Position numbers and translations under genes: made by a program | Shown here: in pieces, positions 50,162 through 57,351 of the stretch | How positions within the stretch are numbered: position 1 is the first letter of the stretch | How the letters are laid out: the number at the start of each line of letters is the position of its first letter | Source of the DNA: Polaromonas sp. A23 | GTDB lineage: Bacteria > Pseudomonadota > Gammaproteobacteria > Burkholderiales > Burkholderiaceae_C | Direction: 5' to 3' | Assembly: GCF_002001015.1 (NCBI RefSeq) | Contig: NZ_MUNO01000022.1 | Coordinates: forward strand, 1 to 64,000 | Length of the DNA: 64,000 nucleotides | The notes under the pieces: model-generated | What the model was told of the DNA's origin: nothing | Seen by the model: the letters and a program-made list of their open reading frames with translations, nothing else | The model's database searches: none

Positions 50162-50763
50162 GTTTTGTACAACCCGTCACCCTGACCGACCGCGGCGTGG
50201 AGTTGGTTCCCCTGGCGCTTGAGCACGAATCTGGCCTGCGTGCAGCAGCCGCCGACGGCGAGCTCTGGAACCTGCGTGTCACCTCCGTGCCGAGGCCGGA
50301 AGAAACGCGCACTTATATAGAAACCGCATTGGCCGGACGCGACACCAATGCCCGCTTTGCCTTTGCCGTACGCGACCAGGCCACTGGCACCGTGCTGGGC
50401 AGCACCAGTTATCACGACATCCTGCCGGCCGTCAAACGTGTGGAGATTGGCTACACCTGGTACGCCGCGCGCTGCCAGCGCACCCATGTCAACACCACCT
50501 GCAAATTGCTGATGCTGACCCATGCGTTTGAAACGCTGGGCTGCAACGTCGTCGGTTGGCGCACCGACAACTTCAACCATGCCTCGCAACAAGCCATCGA
50601 GCGCCTGGGCGCCCGCAAGGACGGCGTGATTCGCGGCCACGCGATGCGGCGGGACGGCACCATCCGCGACACGGTGATGTACAGCCTGCGCTCCGGCGAA
50701 TGGCCGGAAGTAAAGGCGCAGTTGCTGTACCTGCTCGACAAGCCCAGGCCATCCAAATCCTGA
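50158..50763 (+). CDS. GNAT family N-acetyltransferase (RimJ/RimL type)
   Basis: 201 residues. The RimJ/RimL-like layout is clear: GVELVPLALEHESGL start, FAFAVRDQATGTVLGSTSYHDI and VEIGYTWYAARCQRTHVNTT (acetyl-CoA-binding region), NVVGWRTDNFNHASQQAIERL and DTVMYSLRSGEWPEV at the end. Substrate unknown. It is inserted between moxR and its VWA partner, overlapping the preceding gene by 4 bp, so it is expressed with them. Confidence 0.92.
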   Translation: MSFVQPVTLTDRGVELVPLALEHESGLRAAAADGELWNLRVTSVPRPEETRTYIETALAGRDTNARFAFAVRDQATGTVLGSTSYHDILPAVKRVEIGYTWYAARCQRTHVNTTCKLLMLTHAFETLGCNVVGWRTDNFNHASQQAIERLGARKDGVIRGHAMRRDGTIRDTVMYSLRSGEWPEVKAQLLYLLDKPRPSKS

Positions 50764-50776
50764 AGGGAGTCTTGTC

Positions 50777-51994
50777 ATGCTGATCGACTTCTTCTACACC
50801 CTGCGTTCGGCCAAGCTGCCGGTCTCGGTCAAGGAATACCTGATGCTGCTCGAGGCGCTGCAGGCCGGCGTGGTCGGGCCCAACAGCAGCAAGCTCGAAG
50901 ACGGCGAGATCGGTGAAGGCGCGTACAAGATCGACGACTTCTACTACCTGAGCCGCACGGTGCTGGTGAAGGACGAAAAGCACTACGACAAGTTTGACCG
51001 CGCCTTCGCGGCCTACTTCAAGGGTGTGGAGATGATTGCCGACTTCACCAAGGACATCCCGCTCGAATGGCTGCGCAAGAACCTGGAGCTGGAGCTCAGC
51101 GCCGAAGACAAGGCCAAGATCGAGAAAATGGGCTGGGACGAGCTCATGGAAACGCTCAAAAAACGTTTCGAAGAGCAGAAAGAGCGCCATGAAGGCGGCA
51201 GCAAATGGATAGGCACGGGCGGCACCTCGCCCTTCGGCGCCAATGGCTTCAACCCGCAGGGCATACGCATTGGCCAGGAAAAAAGCCGCAACAAAAGCGC
51301 GGTGAAGGTCTGGGACCAGCGCGCCTACAAGGACTACGACGACACCCAGGAGCTGGGAACGCGCAACATCAAGGTGGCGCTGCGCCGCCTGCGCAAGTTC
51401 GCGCGCGAAGGCCATGTGGAAGAGCTGGACCTGGACGACACCATCAAATCCACCGCGGCCAATGCCGGTTGGCTCGACATCAAGATGGTGCCCGAGCGCC
51501 ACAACAACGTAAAAGTGCTGCTGCTGATGGACGTAGGCGGCACCATGGACGAACACATCGCTCGCGTCGAAGAGTTGTTCTCGGCCACCAAGACCGAGTT
51601 CAAACACATCGAGTTTTATTACTTCCACAACTGCGTCTATGACTTCATGTGGAAGAACAACCGCCGCCGCTTCAGCGAAAAGTTTGCGACCTGGGACATC
51701 ATTCGCAAGTACAACAAGGACTACAAGCTGATCTTTGTGGGCGACGCGACCATGAGCCCCTACGAAATTTTGCAGCCGGGCGGCAGCGTTGAATACAACA
51801 ACGAGGAAGCCGGTGCCGAATGGATGCAGCGGCTGACCAACGCCTTCCCGAAATTCGTCTGGATCAATCCCGAGCCGCAAGGCGTCTGGCAGTACCGCCA
51901 GAGCATCAGCGTGATCCAGCAGCTGGTGAACCAGCGCATGTTCCCATTGACCATCAAGGGGCTGGAAGAAGCCATGCGCCTGCTGTCGAAGTGA
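50777..51994 (+). CDS. VWA domain (CoxE-like) protein, MoxR partner
   Basis: 405 residues, starting MLIDFFYTLRSAKLPVSVKE. The N-terminal helical part is followed by a Gly-rich segment (GGSKWIGTGGTSPFGANGFN) and a von Willebrand A domain whose MIDAS-like motif reads LLMDVGGTMDEH, a variant of DxSxS. Such proteins pair with MoxR ATPases in cofactor insertion or complex maturation, e.g. CoxD/CoxE for CO dehydrogenase. No obvious client enzyme is encoded next to it. Confidence 0.92.
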   Translation: MLIDFFYTLRSAKLPVSVKEYLMLLEALQAGVVGPNSSKLEDGEIGEGAYKIDDFYYLSRTVLVKDEKHYDKFDRAFAAYFKGVEMIADFTKDIPLEWLRKNLELELSAEDKAKIEKMGWDELMETLKKRFEEQKERHEGGSKWIGTGGTSPFGANGFNPQGIRIGQEKSRNKSAVKVWDQRAYKDYDDTQELGTRNIKVALRRLRKFAREGHVEELDLDDTIKSTAANAGWLDIKMVPERHNNVKVLLLMDVGGTMDEHIARVEELFSATKTEFKHIEFYYFHNCVYDFMWKNNRRRFSEKFATWDIIRKYNKDYKLIFVGDATMSPYEILQPGGSVEYNNEEAGAEWMQRLTNAFPKFVWINPEPQGVWQYRQSISVIQQLVNQRMFPLTIKGLEEAMRLLSK

Positions 51995-52049
51995 CGCGGG
52001 CTGAAGCGGCATCGCCGTTCGGCACCTGATTGCCACCACAGCGAAAAGA

Positions 52050-52125
52050 TGGTGCCCTTGGCAGGAATCGGACCTGCGACCTATCCCTTAGGAGGGGATC
52101 GCTCTATCCACTGAGCTACAAAGGC
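52050..52125 (-). tRNA. tRNA-Arg (CCT)
   Basis: Cloverleaf on the minus strand: acceptor GCCTTTG with CAAGGGC, D-arm GCTCAGTGGATAGAGC, anticodon loop CTCCTAA giving CCT, T-arm with GGTCCGATTCC, discriminator A and encoded CCA at 52050-52052. Confidence 0.96.
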
Positions 52126-52236
52126 AGACGCGTAGTTTACCAAGGTGGCTGCAGGGTGCGGTGGTTCGCCCTCTCAGGCTGCCGGATATGCGACAACACG
52201 GACGGGCCATGCGCCCTGCCGTCGGTCAACCTGCGT

Positions 52237-52290
52237 GAATCGCTATATTTTTGATAGCTATCCGCACCCGTGGAACAAGGGCTGGAGACA
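52237..52290 (+). repeat. family A repeat, copy 11
   Basis: AATCGCTATATTTTTGATAG, then CTATCCGCACCCGTGGAACA and AGGGCTGGAGAC: an almost full consensus match. It lies in the gene-free stretch between tRNA-Arg and the ECF41 sigma gene. Confidence 0.85.
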
Positions 52291-52346
52291 TAAAATACTT
52301 ATGGAAATGATGTTCTTGGCTCATTTCCCACCTCAGCACCACATCC

Positions 52347-53243
52347 TCATGCCAAAACCTCCGGCCCGAAGGCCAGCCCGTCCAGCTTGTCGGGATTACG
52401 CATGACGTAGATGTTCGTAGCCTTGCCTTCATCGTTATAGGCGAAGGTGATAGCCGCCACAATCTCGCCGCTGTTCATGCGCAGCTGGATGGCACGGCCG
52501 CCGTTGATCTCGCAGGGCAGCCATTCGTAGGCGGCCCAGTAACGGGCCAGCTGCGTGGCAATGAGCGTGAGCACGCTGCCCTTGCCCTGAACCACGCCTT
52601 CGAAGGAGGGCACTTTTCCGCCGCTGTCGGCGCTGACGGCGATGTCGTCCGAAAGCAGGCTGGCGAGCGACTCGGTGCTGCCGGCGGTGATGGCTTCGCG
52701 GAAAGCAGCCAGCAGGTCGTCCTGCATCTTGAGCGGAGTCACGTGGCGCACCTTGCCCTGGGCGATGTTGGTGCTGGCACGCGAAACCAGCTTGCGGCAG
52801 GCGGCTTCCTCCATGTCCAGCATGTCGGCCACTTCGGCATACGGTGTTTCAAAAATCTCGTGCAGCAGGTAAGCCGCGCGCTCTTTGGGCGTGAGCCGCT
52901 CCAGCAGCAGCAAAAAGGCCATGCTCAGCGATGAGGCCAGCAAGGCATGCGTTTCGGGTGTGTCTTCGGTGCGGGTGTGGATGGGTTCGGGCAGCCAGGT
53001 GCCGACGTAGTCGACCCGGCTGCGCTGGGCATCGCGCAGCATGTCGATGCAATGCCGCGTGCAAAGGGTGGTCAGCCAGGCGGCCGGTGTGGCAATGCTG
53101 GCGTGGTCGGCCGCCAGCCATTTGATGAAAACGTCCTGCACGGCGTCTTCGGCATCGGCCCGCGAACCGAGGATGCGGTAGGCCAGGCCGAACAGGTGCC
53201 TGCGCCTTTCTTCAAACACGGCGGTGGGGGCGATGCCTGTCAT
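52347..53243 (-). CDS. ECF41-type sigma factor (SigJ-like, SnoaL extension)
   Basis: 298 residues: sigma region 2 (RRHLFGLAYRILGSRADAED), region 4 (LTPKERAAYLLHEIFETPYA), then a C-terminal SnoaL-like domain (about residues 175-290), the hallmark of ECF41. That extension is known to regulate the sigma factor in place of an anti-sigma factor. It is encoded 22 bp after the carboxymuconolactone decarboxylase-like gene, the classic ECF41 partner, and shares that gene's promoter. Confidence 0.93.
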   Translation of the reverse strand: MTGIAPTAVFEERRRHLFGLAYRILGSRADAEDAVQDVFIKWLAADHASIATPAAWLTTLCTRHCIDMLRDAQRSRVDYVGTWLPEPIHTRTEDTPETHALLASSLSMAFLLLLERLTPKERAAYLLHEIFETPYAEVADMLDMEEAACRKLVSRASTNIAQGKVRHVTPLKMQDDLLAAFREAITAGSTESLASLLSDDIAVSADSGGKVPSFEGVVQGKGSVLTLIATQLARYWAAYEWLPCEINGGRAIQLRMNSGEIVAAITFAYNDEGKATNIYVMRNPDKLDGLAFGPEVLA

Positions 53244-53265
53244 GGTGCGTGCGCCTTAACCTGAC

Positions 53266-53712
53266 TTAGTGCGCCGAGACCTGGATGCGGTTCCAGAGAT
53301 TGATCATGCCGATGGTAGCGGTCAGCGCGCCGATCTCTTTGTCGCTGAACGATTCACGCAGACGGCCGCGCAGACTGGTGTAATCCGTTTTGTGGTCGAG
53401 CACGGTCAGTGCTTCCGTCCAGGCCAGCGCGGCTTTCTCGGCTTCGCTGAAGTCGCTCACATGGGCCCAGACGACGAGGCGGTCCAGCCTGTCTTGGGTT
53501 TCACCGTCTTCACGGGCTTCGCGGAGGTGCATCTTCACGCAGAAGGCGCAGCCATTGATCTGCGAGGCGCGCAGGTGCACCAGGTGGTGAAGTTTTTTGT
53601 CGAGGCCGTGGGCGTCGATGGCTTCACGCACTTTGAGCAGGGCGGGGATGACGTCGGGAACGGCGAGGTCGATACGGACGGGAGCGGTGCTGGCAGTGGC
53701 GGTAGCAGTCAT
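53266..53712 (-). CDS. carboxymuconolactone decarboxylase (AhpD-like) family protein, ECF41 partner
   Basis: 148 residues from the ATG at 53712 (GGAAAC upstream). The family redox motif is visible as INGCAFCVKMHLREAR, with CxxC and the following His, as in AhpD-type peroxidase-reducing proteins. It is the first gene of the ECF41 operon, as in other ECF41 loci. It probably handles an organic hydroperoxide or related compound; the substrate is unknown. Confidence 0.93.
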   Translation of the reverse strand: MTATATASTAPVRIDLAVPDVIPALLKVREAIDAHGLDKKLHHLVHLRASQINGCAFCVKMHLREAREDGETQDRLDRLVVWAHVSDFSEAEKAALAWTEALTVLDHKTDYTSLRGRLRESFSDKEIGALTATIGMINLWNRIQVSAH

Positions 53713-53748
53713 GGTGTTTCCTTTCAAAGTTGGAGGGGACACCGTATT

Positions 53749-53775
53749 GACGATCCAGCATGGCCGTTTGTGACG
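53749..53775 (-). promoter_or_regulatory. ECF41 promoter
   Basis: On the minus strand: CGTCACA, 16 bp, CGTC. The published ECF41 consensus is TGTCACA-N16-CGTC, so one base differs. It ends 36 bp upstream of the start codon of the decarboxylase-like gene. Confidence 0.83.
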
Positions 53776-53796
53776 TGGAAGCTGTAAATAAATGAA

Positions 53797-53850
53797 GTGC
53801 TACTATTTTGATAGCTTCTGACGACCGCCACATAAGGGCTGTAGGCCAAA
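53797..53850 (+). repeat. family A repeat, copy 12
   Basis: GTGCTACTATTTTGATAGCT, then TCTGACGACCGCCACATAAG and GGCTGTAGGCCA. Located between the NUDIX stop and the ECF41 promoter. Confidence 0.78.
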
Positions 53851-53888
53851 ATGGCTATGAAACTTCGGGCCGCACGCCTCCAGAGCCC

Positions 53889-54419
53889 TCAATCCCGCTT
53901 CGCCCACTCCAGAAACTCCGGCTGGTAGCCCTTTGACTTCAGGAAATCGGCCATCGCGTAACCCGTGCCGGCTGGCCAGCACTTCACATCTTCATGCGCA
54001 TAAAGTTTGTAGTCCACCAGCTCGGGCGAGAGTTTGACCTCGCCGTGACCAACCGCGCTGTAGGCAATGATGATCTGGTTCATGCGCTGGAAGTCGTAGA
54101 CGCCGATCAGCTTGAGGTCGGTGACGTCGAGATTCGTTTCTTCCTTGATCTCGCGTGTGATGCCGCCCTCTGGCGTTTCGCCGGCCTCCATGAAGCCGGT
54201 GATCAGCGCGTACATCTTGGCGGTCCAGGCGGCGTTGCGCGCCAGCAAAATCTTGCCCTGGTATTCGATCACGCCCGCCAGCACCGGGGTCGGGTTGTTC
54301 CAGTGGGTGAAGTCGCAGGCCGGGCAACGCAGGCGCGCTTTTTCACCGCCGTCTTCCATCTCGGTGATCATGGCGAGCGGGGTTGCGCAGTTGGGGCAAA
54401 ACCTGAATTCGTGCGTCAT
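53889..54419 (-). CDS. NUDIX hydrolase with N-terminal zinc ribbon
   Basis: 176 residues from the ATG at 54419. The zinc ribbon FRFCPNCATPL ... LRCPACDFTHW (about residues 5-43) is followed by the NUDIX box GFMEAGETPEGGITREIKEE, in which the GxxxxxEx7REUxEExGU pattern is intact. The layout resembles NudC (NADH pyrophosphatase) but the protein is shorter and lacks its usual C-terminal motif, so the substrate is open. The open frame upstream of the ATG is repeat DNA. Confidence 0.92.
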   Translation of the reverse strand: MTHEFRFCPNCATPLAMITEMEDGGEKARLRCPACDFTHWNNPTPVLAGVIEYQGKILLARNAAWTAKMYALITGFMEAGETPEGGITREIKEETNLDVTDLKLIGVYDFQRMNQIIIAYSAVGHGEVKLSPELVDYKLYAHEDVKCWPAGTGYAMADFLKSKGYQPEFLEWAKRD

Positions 54420-54435
54420 GAGAGGTGGACTTTCT

Positions 54436-54487
54436 GCTTTGTTTTTGATAGCTGCCTGCGCCCGACAGATAAGGGCTACAGCCACTT
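54436..54487 (+). repeat. family A repeat, copy 13
   Basis: TTTGTTTTTGATAGCTGCCT then GCGCCCGACAGATAAGGGCT and ACAGCCAC. It fills the 86 bp spacer between the NUDIX start and cysM stop. Confidence 0.82.
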
Positions 54488-54505
54488 TTTATTCAATAAA
54501 ACCCG

Positions 54506-55408
54506 TCAAGCGGGGAACACGCCGGTGGACAGGTAACGGTCACCGCGATCGCAGACGACAAACACAATCACCGCGTCTTTCACGGTTTTGGCGATTTCCT
54601 GCGCCACCCAGCAGGCGCCGGCTGCCGAGATGCCGGCGAAGATGCCCTCTTCGCGCGCCAGGCGCCGGCACATGTCTTCGGCGTCGAGCTGGCTGACCAG
54701 CACGGTTTCGTCGATATGGCTGGGGTCGTAGATTTTCGGCATGTAGGCCTCTGGCCATTTACGGATGCCGGGAATGCGCGAGCCTTCGCTGGGCTGCGCA
54801 CCGATGATCCTGATCGCCGGGTTTTTCTCTTTCAGAAAACGCGACACACCGGTGATGGTGCCGGTGGTGCCCATGGCGCTGACGAAGTGCGTGACCTTGC
54901 CAGCCGTGTCGGCCCAGATTTCTGGGCCTGTGGTCTCGTAATGAATGCGCGGGTTGTCATCGTTGGCAAACTGGTCCAGCACGCGGCCCTTGCCGTCTTT
55001 GGCCATCTGGTCAGCCAGGTCACGGGCGTGCTCCATGCCGCCGCTTTTGGGCGTGAGGATCAGCTCGGCGCCGAAGGCCTTCATGGTCTGCGCACGCTCG
55101 ATGGAAAGGTCCTCCGGCATGATCAGCACCATGCGGTAACCCTTGATGGCCGCGGCCATGGCCAGCGCAATGCCGGTGTTGCCGGAAGTGGCTTCGATCA
55201 GCGTGTCGCCGGGTTTGATGTCGCCGCGCTCTTCCGCGCGTTTGATCATTGACAGCGCGGGCCGGTCCTTGACAGAGCCCGCGGGGTTGTTGCCTTCGAG
55301 TTTGCCGAGGACCACATTGTTGCGTTGGGTGTTGATGTCGGCCTGGATGCGCTGCAGTGCTACCAGAGGCGTTTTGCCAATGGCGTCTTCGATGGTCGGA
55401 TAATTCAT
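54506..55408 (-). CDS. cysM: cysteine synthase B (O-acetylserine sulfhydrylase)
   Basis: 300 residues from the ATG at 55408. PLP-dependent fold-type II: the Schiff-base Lys is in NNPAGSVKDRPAL (about residue 45), the substrate loop in EATSGNTGIALAMAA, and the phosphate-binding turn in GTTGTITGVSRF. CysM makes cysteine from O-acetylserine with sulfide or thiosulfate. The RRLAREEGIFAGISAAG segment and the length favour CysM over CysK. The start lies 41 bp from the divergent tRNA-Leu. Confidence 0.95.
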   Translation of the reverse strand: MNYPTIEDAIGKTPLVALQRIQADINTQRNNVVLGKLEGNNPAGSVKDRPALSMIKRAEERGDIKPGDTLIEATSGNTGIALAMAAAIKGYRMVLIMPEDLSIERAQTMKAFGAELILTPKSGGMEHARDLADQMAKDGKGRVLDQFANDDNPRIHYETTGPEIWADTAGKVTHFVSAMGTTGTITGVSRFLKEKNPAIRIIGAQPSEGSRIPGIRKWPEAYMPKIYDPSHIDETVLVSQLDAEDMCRRLAREEGIFAGISAAGACWVAQEIAKTVKDAVIVFVVCDRGDRYLSTGVFPA

Positions 55409-55449
55409 ACCCTGCACTGTGCCATAATTTGCCTCTTCGCTTCTTCCTG

Positions 55450-55534
55450 CCCGGGTGGTGAAATTGGTAGACGCAGGGGACTCAAAATCCCCCGCCGCAA
55501 GGCGTGCCGGTTCGATTCCGGCCCCGGGCACCAG
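55450..55534 (+). tRNA. tRNA-Leu (CAA)
   Basis: 85 nt with acceptor GCCCGGG pairing with CCCGGGC, anticodon loop CTCAAAA giving CAA, a long variable arm (GCCGCAAGGCGTGC) typical of leucine tRNAs, T-loop GGTTCGATTCC, and encoded CCA. Confidence 0.97.
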
Positions 55535-55540
55535 ATACAG

Positions 55541-55571
55541 GCCCTTCCATTATTTGGAAGGGCCTTTTTTG
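55541..55571 (+). terminator. terminator of tRNA-Leu
   Basis: Stem GGCCCTTCC / GGAAGGGCC with loop ATTATTT, followed by a T-run. Confidence 0.93.
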
Positions 55572-55603
55572 TTGGCGGCGTCTTTAGCCGGCAGGCCCGG
55601 GCA

Positions 55604-56212
55604 TCAGCGCTGTTCAGCAGCAAGCATCAAGGCAAGCCCCGCCACCACAAGCGGATGCGCTGATCCTTTATCTCCGAGAAGCTGGCTGTTCATGTAGGCG
55701 CCATCGATGAGAAGCACAAGCTGATCGGCCAGCAACCCGTGCTTGCGAATACCCATCTTCTTTGCCAGAACATCGAGGCGGCGGTGCAGTTCTGCCTTGT
55801 TCCGCAGAGCGACCGCCCGGGCTGGATGAGTCGGCTCCGGAAACTCGGTTGCCACATTGAGAAACGGGCAGCCGCGGTACCTCGGCTCCGCGATGTGGTG
55901 GGCAATAAAGCGCAGGTGCGCCTCCAGCTCCGCCGCCGCATCATCCTTGTGTTGCGCGGAGATGCTGTCCCAATTACCCCAATACTCGGCATCCTCGCGC
56001 TCAAGAAACGCAACCACCAGATCGTCCTTGGTGGCGAAATGCCGATAGAGGCTGGTCTTGGCAACGCCTGATCGTTCCACCACCAGATCGACCCCGGCCG
56101 CTCTCACGCCTTCCTGATAGAACAGCGTCGCCGCGGTTTGCAGGATGCGCTCCCGCACGCTCGGTGCGCCACGTTCCTCAACCACGGGAGGTACTGCAAC
56201 ACTTTTTTTCAT
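55604..56212 (-). CDS. TetR/AcrR family transcriptional repressor
   Basis: 202 residues from the ATG at 56212. The helix-turn-helix is at about residues 18-62 (RERILQTAATLFYQEGVRAA ... SGVAKTSLYRHFATKDDLV). The C-terminal ligand domain includes RGCPFLNVATEFPEPTHPA, as in the YxaF/LmrA-like subgroup. It is divergent from the enoyl-reductase-like gene across a 101 bp region holding a large perfect inverted repeat, its likely operator. Confidence 0.94.
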   Translation of the reverse strand: MKKSVAVPPVVEERGAPSVRERILQTAATLFYQEGVRAAGVDLVVERSGVAKTSLYRHFATKDDLVVAFLEREDAEYWGNWDSISAQHKDDAAAELEAHLRFIAHHIAEPRYRGCPFLNVATEFPEPTHPARAVALRNKAELHRRLDVLAKKMGIRKHGLLADQLVLLIDGAYMNSQLLGDKGSAHPLVVAGLALMLAAEQR

Positions 56213-56226
56213 CGCCAATCCTTGAC

Positions 56227-56278
56227 ACGCTACAGATCTGTACTCTACACTCATTCAAAGAGTACAGATCTGTAGCGT
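56227..56278. promoter_or_regulatory. double palindromic TetR operator
   Basis: A perfect 20 bp inverted repeat, ACGCTACAGATCTGTACTCT at 56227-56246 and its reverse complement at 56259-56278, with a 12 bp gap. Each arm also contains the 12 bp palindrome TACAGATCTGTA. It lies 14 bp from the TetR start and 35 bp from the divergent start. Confidence 0.92.
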
Positions 56279-56313
56279 TTTGCGATGACGGCTCTTTATC
56301 GAAGGAACCTGTG

Positions 56314-57345
56314 ATGACATCAAACCAAGCTGTGACCGTTTATGGCGCCTATGGGCACACCGGCCGATTCGTCGTCTCTGAGCTGCGCCGGCGCGGCTGG
56401 ACGCCCATTCTTTCCGGACGCGATCAAAAAAAACTTGAAGCCTTTGGGACAGAACACGCGGGGCTCGAAGTGCGGCCCGCATCGGTCGATGAACCGGCCT
56501 CGCTTGACCGGGCGCTCAAGGGTGCGGCGGCGGTCATCAACTGTGCAGGCCCTTTTGCCAGCACCTCTGCACCAGTGATTGAGACCGCGTTGCGTGCCGG
56601 GATTCCCTACCTGGATGTTGCAGCGGAGATAGAGGCCAACATCGACACCTTCAAGCTATTTGCTGACCGCGCCCGCGAAGGCGGCATTGTGGTGGTGCAC
56701 GCCATGGCCTTCTACGGCGGCTTGGGTGACTTGCTGGCAACCGCAGCAATGGGTGACTGGACTTCGGCGGATGAAATTTCCATCGCGTACGGGCTTGACA
56801 GCTGGCAGCCGACACCCGGTACATTGATCGCCGGGCAAGTGTCGAAGCAGCGCCGGGACGGCCGCCGGGTTGTCTTCGCGAACGGAAAACTCTCGTATGT
56901 CACCGAAGCAGCGCCCGCCACCGAATGGACGTTTCCCGCACCCCTGGGCAGGCAGCCGGTCATCGCCGAATTCACCATGGCAGACACTGTGACGATCTCG
57001 CGCCATCTGAAAACGCCCGAGATCCGCTCCTACATGACGGTCGCAGCGGTCAAGGATCTGACCCATCCGGATCCAGTCACGCCGACGGCCAGTGATGAAA
57101 GCGGCCAGTCGTCCCAAACTTTTGTGGTGGAAGTGGTGGTACGCCGGGGAAGTGAAGAACGCCGGGCCGTTGCCAGTGGCCGCGATATTTATGCGTTCAG
57201 CGCGCCTCTGGTTGTGGAGGCGATGACGCGCGTTGTCAGCGGTCAGGTGAAAACTGCCGGTGTCTTTACCGCTGGAGAGGCGTTTGACGCGAAGGACTTC
57301 CTGGCCTCGCTCTGCCCTGCCCATCTCTCACTGAAAATCAGCTGA
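56314..57345 (+). CDS. saccharopine dehydrogenase-like (trans-acting enoyl reductase family) NADP-binding protein
   Basis: 343 residues from the ATG at 56314 (GAAGGAAC upstream). The N-terminal Rossmann motif VYGAYGHTGRFVVSELRRRG (residues 9-28) and PILSGRDQKKLEA fit the family, and AAVINCAGPFASTSAPVIET is also typical. Such proteins include enoyl reductases acting in trans and saccharopine dehydrogenase homologues; the substrate is not evident. Probably a detoxification or secondary metabolic reductase repressed by the divergent TetR protein. Confidence 0.88.
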   Translation: MTSNQAVTVYGAYGHTGRFVVSELRRRGWTPILSGRDQKKLEAFGTEHAGLEVRPASVDEPASLDRALKGAAAVINCAGPFASTSAPVIETALRAGIPYLDVAAEIEANIDTFKLFADRAREGGIVVVHAMAFYGGLGDLLATAAMGDWTSADEISIAYGLDSWQPTPGTLIAGQVSKQRRDGRRVVFANGKLSYVTEAAPATEWTFPAPLGRQPVIAEFTMADTVTISRHLKTPEIRSYMTVAAVKDLTHPDPVTPTASDESGQSSQTFVVEVVVRRGSEERRAVASGRDIYAFSAPLVVEAMTRVVSGQVKTAGVFTAGEAFDAKDFLASLCPAHLSLKIS

Positions 57346-57351
57346 CTGTTC

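Noticed and set aside
50573..52039. 488-codon frame antisense to the VWA and GNAT genes
   Set aside because: Composition is that of an antisense frame, and both genes on the plus strand have clear domains and ribosome-binding sites.
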